A stretch of DNA of 64,000 bases from Actinomycetes bacterium. GTDB taxonomy: Bacteria > Actinomycetota > Acidimicrobiia > Acidimicrobiales > RAAP-2. Shown piece after piece: positions 9,401 through 18,908 of this stretch; the first letter of the stretch is position 1; the number at the start of each line of letters is the position of its first letter. The notes below the pieces were generated by a model. The model was not told where the DNA came from and made no database searches. It was given only the letters and a program-made list of their open reading frames with translations. The translations under genes were made by a program, and so were the position numbers. The stretch is from contig JAKAFH010000001.1 of the NCBI GenBank assembly GCA_021818025.1, positions 1 through 64,000 of the forward strand, in the 5' to 3' direction.

Positions 9401-10641
9401 TCGGCGGCGCGATCGACCAGCGCCACGCGCCACTTGGACCGACGAACGACGCCAAAGCCGATCGCCGCGGCCACCGCGCACGAGAGTGCGCCGACCCCGA
9501 GGCCGACGCGCGCGCCCCAGTGGCTCGTCACCAACCCCACGAGCGGCCCGCCCACCGGCGTGGACCCGAGGAAGGCGACCGCCCACAAGGCCATCACCCG
9601 GCCCCGCATGGCTGGATCGCTAGCGAGCTGCAGGGTGGAGTTCGCCATCGAGAGGAATGAGACGCTCGCAAAACCCACCAGCGCGAGCGCGACCATTTCG
9701 AACGCCATGATCGGTGCGACCGACGCGATCGCGAGCACCCCGGCGAAGATCGTGCTCGCCGCCACCATCGGAGCGATGCCGACGCGACCCCGGGTGGCCG
9801 AGACTAGGCCGCCGATGACGGCGCCGACGCCCATGGCCGTCACCAAGAAACCGTAGGCGCGCGAACCACCGTGGAAGACCTGGGACGCCACGACCGGCAG
9901 CGTGACTTGGAATTCGTAGGCGAACGTGCCAACCAATCCCATCATGATCAGCGGGATCAGCAACGCCGGCGTGTGAAAGACGTAGCGAAATCCCGCTCGA
10001 AGTTGGCCTCGCTCGCGGGCCGCCGGCGGGCTGGGAGACAGCGTCGATCGGTCCATCACCATCAGCGATCCGACGACCGCAATGAAACTCACCGCGTTGA
10101 GCACAAAGCACCACCCCTCGCCCACGGCCGCGATGAGGATGCCGGCCACGGCCGGGCCGACGGCGCGCGCCGCGTTGTTCATCGTCGAATTGAGGCTCAC
10201 CGCGTTGCGCAGGTCGTCGGGTCCGACCATCTCGAGCATGAAGGCCTGCCGCGACGGGTTCTCAAAACTGTTGTTAAGACCGAGCACCACCGCGAGGACG
10301 CACACGTCGAGGTACGTGACGTCGTGCAAGAGCGTGAACGTGGCGAGCACCGCCGCCTGCACCGCCATCAGCGACTGCAGGACGATCATGAGACGTCGCT
10401 TGTCGACTCGATCGGCGATGACGCCGCCGTAGGGGCCAAGGATCAGGACCGGCAGGGTCTGCAGCGCGACGACGACGCCGATGGCCGTCGCCGAGTGCGT
10501 GAGAACGAGCACCAACCACGACTGCGCGGTCGATTGCATCCACGTGCCCACGAGTGACGTCGACTGGCCGAAGAAGTACTTCCGATAGTTGGGGTTGGCC
10601 AGTGACGAGAACGTGCGCTCGGCCGTCGAACGCAGACTCAC
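9397..10641 (-). CDS. MFS transporter (EntS-like)
   Basis: NPNYRKYFFGQSTSLVGTWMQSTAQSWLVL... GPYGGVIADRVDKRRLMIV. Confidence 0.88.
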   Translation of the reverse strand: MSLRSTAERTFSSLANPNYRKYFFGQSTSLVGTWMQSTAQSWLVLVLTHSATAIGVVVALQTLPVLILGPYGGVIADRVDKRRLMIVLQSLMAVQAAVLATFTLLHDVTYLDVCVLAVVLGLNNSFENPSRQAFMLEMVGPDDLRNAVSLNSTMNNAARAVGPAVAGILIAAVGEGWCFVLNAVSFIAVVGSLMVMDRSTLSPSPPAARERGQLRAGFRYVFHTPALLIPLIMMGLVGTFAYEFQVTLPVVASQVFHGGSRAYGFLVTAMGVGAVIGGLVSATRGRVGIAPMVAASTIFAGVLAIASVAPIMAFEMVALALVGFASVSFLSMANSTLQLASDPAMRGRVMALWAVAFLGSTPVGGPLVGLVTSHWGARVGLGVGALSCAVAAAIGFGVVRRSKWRVALVDRAAD

Positions 10642-11087
10642 CGGCGCTCCGTGGCGACCGAGTCGGCGACGACGTCAAGGAGTGGCAACACGTCGTTCAA
10701 GCGACGAAGGTCTCGTTCGCCGAGCGAGCCCAGTGCTCGACCGAGCACCGCCGTGCGTTCGCGGCGTAGCGAATCAGCGAGTCGGCGACCCGCGCGTGTC
10801 GGTGCGACGTGCACCACACGTTCGTCGTCGGGATCGAGCGTGCGTTCGACCAGCGACGCGCGTTCGAGGTGGCTGACGATGCGAGACACCATCGTGAGGT
10901 TCATCCCCTCGTCGGCGGCGATGGACGCCAGACGGATTGGCCCGCGGCGCACGATCACACGCAAGACGTCGCGCTGGCTCGGCGACAATGGACTCGCACC
11001 CTGGGCCGAGCGCAGTGCGCGCCCCAAGCGCCCGACGGCCGCCCGAAGTCGATCGGCCATCTCATCGGTTTCTGGCGCGCGGTCCAT
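10638..11087 (-). CDS. MarR family transcriptional regulator
   Basis: wHTH region SQRDVLRVIVRRGPIRLASIAADEGMNLTMVSRIVSHLERASLVERTLDPDDERVVHVAPTRAG; overlaps MFS start. Confidence 0.88.
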   Translation of the reverse strand: MDRAPETDEMADRLRAAVGRLGRALRSAQGASPLSPSQRDVLRVIVRRGPIRLASIAADEGMNLTMVSRIVSHLERASLVERTLDPDDERVVHVAPTRAGRRLADSLRRERTAVLGRALGSLGERDLRRLNDVLPLLDVVADSVATERR

Positions 11088-11112
11088 CTCCACGCTCGAT
11101 ATCGTAGTTCCG

Positions 11113-11134
11113 TTGCTTGCCAGCAGGCAAGTAA
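11113..11134. promoter_or_regulatory. Candidate MarR operator
   Basis: ttgCTTGCCagcaGGCAAGtaa inverted repeat directly upstream of the marR-type gene. Confidence 0.6.
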
Positions 11135-11417
11135 TATCTGGTAGGTCCGATCGTCGCGTGCGGCGCACGAGATATCCGAGTCGCTTACGGGGTCATCGGG
11201 TTACCTAGAGGTAAGGCACTCGGGCGTTACCGATTGGCGCCGCGGGCGAGAAGCGACCACGACGAGGATCTGACGAGTCCGACGCCGTGGCTTGCGGTGA
11301 GTACTTCGCGCATGAATGTACGTAGCGACCCGTAAAATCTTCCTTCGTAGTCCGTGGCAAACTGGTACGTACTTCCCCGACACTCATTGCGAGTGTGACA
11401 ACGAGAGAACAGCGCTG

Positions 11418-12578
11418 ATGACCAATCAAGTGAATGCACCGCGCAAAGCGGCCGGGAGACCAGTTGCGGCGAAATCGGTGAAATCCCGTGCCGCGGCACC
11501 GACCAAGCGCACCGCGCGCGCCAAGGTGGCGAAGCGAACGCCCGCTGAGGTGGCGGCCCTGACCAAGGTCTATCGCGAGATGCTGCTCATTCGGCGCTTC
11601 GAGGAGCGGGCGGCGCGCAGCTACACCCAGGCGCTGATCGGCGGCTACTGCCACCTCAACCTCGGCGAGGAAGCCGCGGTCGTGGGTCTGTTATCGGCAC
11701 TCGAACGGACGGACTACCTCTTTACGAACTACCGCGAACACGGCTACGCCATCAGCCGCGGCATCGACCCCAATCGGGTCATGGCCGAGCTGTACGGGCG
11801 CATCGACGGCGTCTCGAAGGGTTGGGGCGGCTCAATGCACATGTTCGACATCACCCACCGCCTCTTGGGCGGCTACGGGATCGTCGGCGGACAGATTCCC
11901 CTCGCGACCGGTGCGGCGCTGGCGATCGACTATCGCGGCGGCTCCGAGGTCGTAATGTGCACGATGGGTGACGGCACCACGAACATCGGTGCCTTCCATG
12001 AGTCGCTCAACATCGCCGCGCTCTGGAACCTCCCCATCGTGTACGTGATCATCAACAACCGGTTGGGCATGGGCACGACCGTTGAGAAGTCTTCCGCGGA
12101 ACCCGAGTTGTTTCGTCGCGGCGCCGCCTACCGGATCGAGTCAGCCCGCGTCGATGGTCTCGACCCGCTCGCGGTGGCCGAGGCCAGCGCGAAGGCGGTG
12201 TCGGCCGCGCGCGCCGGTCGGCCGTATCTCCTCGAGGTCGTATCCGAGCGGCTCCGCGGCCACTCGGTCGTCGACCCCGCCAAGTACCGTTCCGAGGCCG
12301 AGGTCGTCCAACTGCGAGAGCACGACCCCGTGGTCACCTTCGGCGCCCAGCTCGTGCGCGATGGCGTCATTGACGCCGACGCCATGGCCGCCATCGAGCA
12401 CGAGGTGACGGCTCGAATCGACGAGGCCGCGGCCTTCGCCGAGGCGAGCCCGGCGCCCGACGTCGCGACGCTCTTTGACTACACCTACGCGACGCCCGTC
12501 GCCAACGACTCGCGGCGCCTGCCGGGCCAGCCACTATTCGATCCGGCCCCGTTGCCCGACCCGGGAGAAGACCAGTGA
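11418..12578 (+). CDS. pdhA: Pyruvate dehydrogenase E1 alpha subunit
   Basis: TPP-binding GDGTTNIGAFHESLNIAALWNLPIVYVIINN; followed by E1 beta and E2. Confidence 0.92.
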   Translation: MTNQVNAPRKAAGRPVAAKSVKSRAAAPTKRTARAKVAKRTPAEVAALTKVYREMLLIRRFEERAARSYTQALIGGYCHLNLGEEAAVVGLLSALERTDYLFTNYREHGYAISRGIDPNRVMAELYGRIDGVSKGWGGSMHMFDITHRLLGGYGIVGGQIPLATGAALAIDYRGGSEVVMCTMGDGTTNIGAFHESLNIAALWNLPIVYVIINNRLGMGTTVEKSSAEPELFRRGAAYRIESARVDGLDPLAVAEASAKAVSAARAGRPYLLEVVSERLRGHSVVDPAKYRSEAEVVQLREHDPVVTFGAQLVRDGVIDADAMAAIEHEVTARIDEAAAFAEASPAPDVATLFDYTYATPVANDSRRLPGQPLFDPAPLPDPGEDQ

Positions 12579-13588
12579 CCACGATGACGTTCCGCCAGGC
12601 GCTGCAGGACACTCTGCGCGCCGAGATGCTCCGAGACGAGAACGTGTTCCTCCTTGGTGAGGAGATCGGCGTCTTCGAAGGCTCCTACAAGATCACCGCG
12701 GGACTGCTCGCCGAGTTCGGTGAGAAGCGGGTCCGCGACACTCCCATCGCCGAAGAGGGTTTCACCGGCGCCGCCATCGGGGCCGCGATGCTGGGCCTGC
12801 GGCCGGTCGTCGAGATCATGACGATCAACTTCTCCCTGCTCGCCCTCGACCAGATCGTCAACCACGCCGCGAAGATCTATGGCATGTTCGGCGGGCAGGC
12901 GAAGGTGCCCCTCGTGATCCGCACGCCCGGCGGAGGCGGCCAGCAGCTGGGCGCGACCCACTCGCAGAACATCGAGCTCTACTACGCCTTTGTCCCCGGT
13001 CTCAAGGTCGTCGCGCCGAGCACGCCCGCTGACGCGAAGTCCCTGCTCATCGCCGCCATCCGTGACGACGACCCCGTGCTGTTCCTCGAGAACCTGGCGC
13101 TCTACAACACCAAGGGCGACGTGCCCGACGACGACACTCCAGCCGAGATCGGCCGCGCCGCCGTGACGCGTGCCGGGCGAGACCTCACGCTGATCGGCTA
13201 CTCACGCATGGCGCACGTGGCCGCCCAGGTCGCCGACCAGCTGGCCGCCTCGGATGGCCTGGACATCGAGGTCATCGACCTTCGCAGTCTCAGGCCGCTT
13301 GACCGGCCAACGATCATCGAATCAGTCAAGAAGACCCACGCCGCCGTCGTCGTCGAGGACGACTGGCTGACCTACGGCATCGGCGCTGAGGTGGCGGCGA
13401 CGATCTCTGACGGCGCCTTTGACTACCTCGATGCGCCGGTGCGCCGCGTGGCCATGGCCGAAGTGCCGCTCCCCTATTCGAAGTCCCTCGAGACCGCGGC
13501 GTTGCCGTCGGTGGATGACGTGATCAACGCCGTTCATCAGACCCTCGACGCCGTTGGTCGTCGTCATCAGAAGGTCGGCCATGATTGA
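12575..13588 (+). CDS. pdhB: Pyruvate dehydrogenase E1 beta subunit
   Basis: MTFRQALQDTLRAEMLRDENVFLLGEEIGVFEGSYKITAGLL; VEDDWLTYGIGAEVAA. Confidence 0.93.
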   Translation: MTTMTFRQALQDTLRAEMLRDENVFLLGEEIGVFEGSYKITAGLLAEFGEKRVRDTPIAEEGFTGAAIGAAMLGLRPVVEIMTINFSLLALDQIVNHAAKIYGMFGGQAKVPLVIRTPGGGGQQLGATHSQNIELYYAFVPGLKVVAPSTPADAKSLLIAAIRDDDPVLFLENLALYNTKGDVPDDDTPAEIGRAAVTRAGRDLTLIGYSRMAHVAAQVADQLAASDGLDIEVIDLRSLRPLDRPTIIESVKKTHAAVVVEDDWLTYGIGAEVAATISDGAFDYLDAPVRRVAMAEVPLPYSKSLETAALPSVDDVINAVHQTLDAVGRRHQKVGHD

Positions 13589-14840
13589 GATCAAGATGCC
13601 CCGTCTCTCGGACACGATGGAGGAGGGCTCAGTTGCCACGTGGCACAAGCACCCCGGCGACCACGTCAACGTGGGCGACGTGCTGGTCGAGATCGAGACC
13701 GACAAGGCAACGATGGAGTACGAGGCCTACGAGGCCGGCACCCTGACCGAGATCTTGGTGCCCGAAGGTGAGGTCGTGGCCATCGGCACTCCGATCGCGC
13801 TGCTCGACAGCGGCGTCGCTACCGCGCGAGCCGTCGCCGCGCCCGCGGCGCCATCCCCGGTCGTGACCGCGCCGGTGGCGGCGGTTCCCCCGGGCGAGAC
13901 CGTGGCATCGACGAGGCCGCCATCGGCTCCGTCGCCGCTCGCCGACGGGCAGCGCCGATTCGCGTCGCCACTGGTGCGCCGGATCGCGCGCCAGTACAAC
14001 ATCGACCTCAGCGGCGTTCGCGGCAGCGGTCCGGGTGGACGTATCATTCGGCGCGACATCATGTCACTCGTCGACGGAGCCACTCTGCCCGTCGCGGCGG
14101 AGGTCGCCGATCACACGCCCGCGGTCGTCGACGAGCGGCGCGCATCGGAGTCAGTGGCCCTGAGCAGCACGCGACGAGTGATCGCGCGCCGACTCGGTGA
14201 GAGCGCTCGGACGATCCCGCACTTCTTCGTCACCGCCGTCGCCGATGCCCAGGCGCTCGTCGAGATGCGCGGCCAGCTCAACAGCCAGCTCACAGCGGTC
14301 GGACGAGCCAAGGTGAGCGTGAATGACCTCCTGATCCGCGCCTGCGCCCTGGCGCTTCGTGAACACCCCCAGGTCAACGCGTCCTACATCGACGACGCGA
14401 GCACCACGATGCTCGTCCACCACCGGATCAACATCGGCGTGGCGGTCGCATCGGCCAACGGACTCGTGGTGCCCGTCATCGACGACGCCGACCAGAAGAC
14501 CGTGAGTGAGCTCGGGGCTGAGGCCAAGCGTCTCGCGGCATTGGCGAACGACAAGAAGCTGAGCCTCGAGCAGATGTCGGGTGGGACGTTCACCATCAGC
14601 AACTTGGGCATGTTCGGCGTCGAGCAGTTCACGGCGATCATCAATCCGCCCGAGGGCGCCATCCTCGCGGTGGGCACGACCGCGCTCGAACCCCGGGTGG
14701 TGAACGGCGAGGTGCAGGTGCGTCACACGATGCGCTACACGCTGTCGTCGGACCATCGGATCATTGACGGCGCGCTCGCGGCAGAGTTCCTCCAAACGCT
14801 GACGGCCTACCTCGAGAATCCCTGGTCCTTGGTCGTCTAG
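13581..14840 (+). CDS. Dihydrolipoamide acyltransferase (E2)
   Basis: Lipoyl domain EIETDKATMEYE, PSBD, catalytic SSDHRIIDGALAAEFL. Confidence 0.93.
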   Translation: MIEIKMPRLSDTMEEGSVATWHKHPGDHVNVGDVLVEIETDKATMEYEAYEAGTLTEILVPEGEVVAIGTPIALLDSGVATARAVAAPAAPSPVVTAPVAAVPPGETVASTRPPSAPSPLADGQRRFASPLVRRIARQYNIDLSGVRGSGPGGRIIRRDIMSLVDGATLPVAAEVADHTPAVVDERRASESVALSSTRRVIARRLGESARTIPHFFVTAVADAQALVEMRGQLNSQLTAVGRAKVSVNDLLIRACALALREHPQVNASYIDDASTTMLVHHRINIGVAVASANGLVVPVIDDADQKTVSELGAEAKRLAALANDKKLSLEQMSGGTFTISNLGMFGVEQFTAIINPPEGAILAVGTTALEPRVVNGEVQVRHTMRYTLSSDHRIIDGALAAEFLQTLTAYLENPWSLVV

Positions 14841-14856
14841 GCGAACACGCCGCCGA

Positions 14857-15453
14857 TCAACCGCCGGCGATGCGCACCGCGTCGGCGACGACCTCGCTGA
14901 TCGAGCGGCTCGGCGTCGTCTGGGCGGCGTAGTGCTCGATGGCGACGAACAGCGCGGCGTTGAGGACCGCCGCGCGGACTCGTACCTCGAGGCTCTCCTC
15001 GTCCGCACCCTCGTGGCGCGCGATGGCACTCGCCAGGGTGCGGGCCGCCTCGTAGTGCACGCGTTGCCAGACGGCGTTCACCGTCGGCTCACGATTCGCC
15101 AGTTGCAGCAGGCGCACCACCGCGTCGACCTCTGCGGCTTCGCTCACTGACGGATCGGCCCACGCGTCCGCGAAGCTCTGGCCACGAGCCACCCGACCCA
15201 ATCGTTCCACGGCGTCGGCCAGTCCCTCCTCGAGTAGGGGCGCGACGGCCTCCTCCTTGGCGACGAAGTAGCGCCAGAACGAACGAGTTGAAATGCCTGC
15301 TTGATCGGCGATTTGGGCCGCCGTCGTGGCACTGACGCCCTGACTCTCAAAGAGCGTCAGGGCGACCAGCGCGATGCGCCGGTTGCGCACTTGGCGCTCG
15401 CTCGGGGTACTCGCGGGTCGGCCGACCCGCGCTCGACGAGGTTCTTGGCTCAC
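14857..15453 (-). CDS. TetR family transcriptional regulator
   Basis: N-terminal HTH RRIALVALTLFESQGVSATTAAQIADQAGISTRSFWRYFVAKEEAV. Confidence 0.9.
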   Translation of the reverse strand: MSQEPRRARVGRPASTPSERQVRNRRIALVALTLFESQGVSATTAAQIADQAGISTRSFWRYFVAKEEAVAPLLEEGLADAVERLGRVARGQSFADAWADPSVSEAAEVDAVVRLLQLANREPTVNAVWQRVHYEAARTLASAIARHEGADEESLEVRVRAAVLNAALFVAIEHYAAQTTPSRSISEVVADAVRIAGG

Positions 15454-15497
15454 CGAAGCTCAACCCCCTTCGCTCGTCTCCACGGGGAGTTCTTTAT

Positions 15498-15512
15498 TGG
15501 CACACTATGCCA
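15498..15512. promoter_or_regulatory. Candidate TetR-type operator
   Basis: TGGCAcactaTGCCA inverted repeat in the tetR/SDR divergent intergenic region. Confidence 0.45.
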
Positions 15513-15589
15513 CTAAAACGTAGTCTGCTAGTGGGACATGATCCGTGGGTGCAATCCCCACGAGAGGTTGAGACGCGAAAGGAGAGCAC

Positions 15590-16351
15590 ATGACCAAGGA
15601 GTTTGAAGGCAAGGTGGCCGTGGTCACGGGCGGTGGTTCGGGTATCGGGCGCGCCACGGCGGTTCGCCTCGCGGCATTGGGTGCGCGCGTGGTCATCGCC
15701 GACGTGAACGCCAGCACCGCGAATGAGGCAACCTCAGCGATCAAGGCCGCGGGAGGAAGCGCCATCGCCGTGGTCGGCGACCTCAGTGACTCCGCCGTCG
15801 TCGACGAAGTCGTCGCAACAGCAATTCGCGACTTCGGCGCCATCGACGTGCTGATCAACAACGCGGGGATCATGGACGACATGTCGGCGCCGCACGAAGT
15901 GAGCGACGCGGTCTGGGAGCGTCTGCTGCGCGTCAACCTCACCGCACCGTTCATGCTCATCCGCGCGGTGGCTCCCCACATGCTCGAGCGCGGTCACGGC
16001 GCCATCGTCAACACCGCTTCCGAGGCTGGCCTCCGAGGCAGCGCGGCGGGCACCGCGTACACCGTGTCCAAGCACGGCGTGATCGGCCTGACCAAGTCGG
16101 CGGCGGTGATGTATCGCGACCGCGGCATCCGGGTCAACGCCGTCGCGCCGGGCGGCGTCGCCACCAACCTCGAAGTCTCGATCAAGCCCGACGCCACTGG
16201 CCCGGCCAGCGTCGGCGCCTACCAGAGCAACGTGGGCCGCATCGCGACGGCCGACGAGATCGCCTCGGCGATCATCTTCTTGGCGTCGGATGCGGCGAGC
16301 AACCTCAGCGGTGCGATCCTGCCCGTGGACAACGGGTGGTCGGCCATCTAA
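15590..16351 (+). CDS. SDR family oxidoreductase
   Basis: VTGGGSGIGRA, NNAG, YTVSKHGVIGLTK; RBS aaaggaga. Confidence 0.93.
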   Translation: MTKEFEGKVAVVTGGGSGIGRATAVRLAALGARVVIADVNASTANEATSAIKAAGGSAIAVVGDLSDSAVVDEVVATAIRDFGAIDVLINNAGIMDDMSAPHEVSDAVWERLLRVNLTAPFMLIRAVAPHMLERGHGAIVNTASEAGLRGSAAGTAYTVSKHGVIGLTKSAAVMYRDRGIRVNAVAPGGVATNLEVSIKPDATGPASVGAYQSNVGRIATADEIASAIIFLASDAASNLSGAILPVDNGWSAI

Positions 16352-16357
16352 TCGCCT

Positions 16358-17542
16358 CTAGCGGAACGCCTGGATGCCCGTGAGGGCGCCACCGACCACC
16401 AGCGAGTGCACGTCGGCCGTGCCCTCGTAGGTCACCACCGACTCCAGGTTCACCATGTGTCGGATGACCGGGTACTCGAGCGAGATGCCGTTCGCCCCGA
16501 GGACCTGGCGGGCGGTGCGCGCCACGTCCAGGGCGTCGTTGACGTTGTTCAGTTTGCCCATACTCACGTGCTCGGGACGCAACTGTCCGCTGTCCTTCAG
16601 CCGCCCCAGGTGCAGCGCGAGCAGGTAGGAGCGGTTCACCGCGAGCGACATCATCGCGAGCTTTTGCTGCTGGATCTGGTAGGACGACACCGGCTTGCCG
16701 AAGACCTGTCGTTCGCCGGCGTAACTCAGCGCCGACTCGAAGCACGAGCGCGCCGCGCCCACGGCGCCCCAGACGATGCCGTAGCGGGCCTCATTCAGGC
16801 ACGACAGCGGTCCGCGCAGCGAGGTCGCCCCGGGCAGTTGGGCCGAGGCGGGCAGGCGCACGTCGGTGAGCAGGAGTTCCGAAGTGACCGAGGCCCGCAG
16901 CGAGAGCTTCTTCTTGATCTCCTGGCTAGAGAATCCAGGCGTTCCCTGGGGGACGATGAAGCCCCGAATGCCCTCATCGGTCCTCGCCCAGACGATCGCG
17001 ACGTCGGCGACTGACCCGTTGGTGATCCACATCTTCTGGCCGTTGAGGATCCAGTCGGACCCGTCACGCCGTGCGCTCGTGCGCATCGAGCCGGGGTCCG
17101 ATCCCGCGTCGGGCTCGGTCAACCCGAAGCAGCCGACCGCCTCACCGGCGGCCATGCGAGGTAGCCACTCCTGCTTCTGCTCCTCTGAGCCCCAGTGGTG
17201 TATCGCGAACATGGCGAGCGAACCCTGTACCGAGACGAGGCTGCGAATGCCACTGTCACCCGCTTCGAGCTCGAGGCAGGCCAAGCCGTAGGCGGTGGCG
17301 CTCATGCCGGCGCAGCCGTAACCGTCGAGGTGCATCCCGAGCACGCCCAGTGCACCCAACTCTTTCATCAGACCGACGGGGCTGCGACCCTCCTCGAACC
17401 ACTCCGCCACGTTCGGCTCGACCTTGTCGCGCACGAACTTGCGGACGGTGTCTCGAATTGCGAGCTCTTCCTCAGACAGGTTCCCATCGATGTTGAGAAA
17501 GTCCTCGGGGCGCAATTCGGTACTCGGACTGGTCGACGACAT
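16358..17542 (-). CDS. Acyl-CoA dehydrogenase (glutaryl-CoA dehydrogenase-like)
   Basis: CFGLTEPDAGSDPGSMRTSARRDG, WITNGSVADVAIVWAR, YEGTADVHSLVVG. Confidence 0.9.
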   Translation of the reverse strand: MSSTSPSTELRPEDFLNIDGNLSEEELAIRDTVRKFVRDKVEPNVAEWFEEGRSPVGLMKELGALGVLGMHLDGYGCAGMSATAYGLACLELEAGDSGIRSLVSVQGSLAMFAIHHWGSEEQKQEWLPRMAAGEAVGCFGLTEPDAGSDPGSMRTSARRDGSDWILNGQKMWITNGSVADVAIVWARTDEGIRGFIVPQGTPGFSSQEIKKKLSLRASVTSELLLTDVRLPASAQLPGATSLRGPLSCLNEARYGIVWGAVGAARSCFESALSYAGERQVFGKPVSSYQIQQQKLAMMSLAVNRSYLLALHLGRLKDSGQLRPEHVSMGKLNNVNDALDVARTARQVLGANGISLEYPVIRHMVNLESVVTYEGTADVHSLVVGGALTGIQAFR

Positions 17543-17704
17543 ACGCACTCCCTCTAAACGTGTCGACTAAGAACTCTATTACTCGCGCTACCAGCCTCTC
17601 GATGGGGCCCTCGGCGCACGCACGCTGACGCGACGAGGGCCGTGTCAGCGACGCCAAGGCGTAGGCTTCGGATTCGTCGAACAGTCGGGGGTGAAGAGCG
17701 AAGG

Positions 17705-18844
17705 ATGCGCCAGTCCATTCCAGCGGTCTTCATGCGCGGGGGTACCAGCAAGGCGCTCATGTTCCACTCGCGCGACCTCCCCGACGACCAGTCACAGTGG
17801 GCCGCCCTGTTCAGCGCGGCCATGGGATCACCCGACGAGTACGGACGCCAGCTCGATGGCATGGGTGGTGGCGTGTCCTCGCTCTCCAAGGTCTGCGTCC
17901 TAGCCCCATCGAGTCGCCCCGCCATCGACGTTGACTACACCTTCGCCCAGGTACAGGTGAAGTCGCCCACCGTCGACTATCGAAGCAACTGCGGCAACAT
18001 GAGTTCGGCCGTGGGACCATTCTGGCTCGACGAGGGCCGCGTCGAGGCCGACGGCGACTCGATCACGGTGCGCATCTTCAACACCAACACCGCCAAAGTC
18101 ATCCACAGCACCTTCCCCGTCGAAGATGGACGGGCACGATACGCCGGGGATCTGGCGATCCCCGGCGTCAGCGGGTCGGGCGCGCCCATTCGCCTTGACT
18201 TCCTCGACCCAGGCGGGGCGACCACCGGCCACCTCCTGCCGAGCGGCAACGTCACCGACCATCTGGCGATCGACGGGTTGGGCGAGTTGGCGGTGTCACT
18301 CGTCGACGCCGCGAACGCCACCGTCTTCGTGCGCGCCCGTGACGTGGGACTGACTGGGCTGGAGCTACCGACTGATCTCGAGGCGCGCCCCGACGTGCTC
18401 GAGCTGCTCGAGCGAATTCGCCAGGCGGCGTCGGTCCGGATGGGCATCAGCGCCGACGTGGCCGCGGCGGCGCGCACCGCGAGCGTTCCCTTCATCTGCC
18501 TCGTCAGTCCTCCAACCGATACGCCGACCCTCGCCGGTGCATTGATTCATCGTGATGACGCCGACGTGCTCGCGCGCGCGCTTTCCAACGGACAGCCCCA
18601 TCGCGCGCTGCCGCTCACCGTCTCGCTCTGCCTCGGCGTGGCCGCGCGGATCACCGGGTCCGTCGTCGCCGAAGCACTGTCACCCGCCACTGCCGAGCAG
18701 TTGATTCGCATCGCGATGCCCTCGGGCGTGCTCGGTGTGAACGCGCGCGTCACCCACGATGCCGACCAGTGGGTGGCTCACGCGGGCACGTTCTACCGAA
18801 CCGCGCGGCGGCTCTTCGACGGGCGGGTCTGGCTGCGCGAGTAG
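17705..18844 (+). CDS. PrpF-family (AcnD-accessory / 4-oxalomesaconate tautomerase-like) isomerase
   Basis: IPAVFMRGGTSKALMF, DGMGGGVSSLSKVCVLAPS, NCGNMSSAVGPF signatures. Confidence 0.87.
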   Translation: MRQSIPAVFMRGGTSKALMFHSRDLPDDQSQWAALFSAAMGSPDEYGRQLDGMGGGVSSLSKVCVLAPSSRPAIDVDYTFAQVQVKSPTVDYRSNCGNMSSAVGPFWLDEGRVEADGDSITVRIFNTNTAKVIHSTFPVEDGRARYAGDLAIPGVSGSGAPIRLDFLDPGGATTGHLLPSGNVTDHLAIDGLGELAVSLVDAANATVFVRARDVGLTGLELPTDLEARPDVLELLERIRQAASVRMGISADVAAAARTASVPFICLVSPPTDTPTLAGALIHRDDADVLARALSNGQPHRALPLTVSLCLGVAARITGSVVAEALSPATAEQLIRIAMPSGVLGVNARVTHDADQWVAHAGTFYRTARRLFDGRVWLRE

Positions 18845-18908
18845 CGCCACTGCCGGGGTCTCGAACCACGACGGGCGATGGTCACGCCTCGACGGTAGGG
18901 TCACGGTT

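Noticed and set aside
15541-15590. Possible riboswitch (GTGGGtgcaatcCCCAC) in the SDR leader
   Set aside because: Only one 5-bp stem and no match to a known riboswitch core I can recall; kept only as part of the operator finding.
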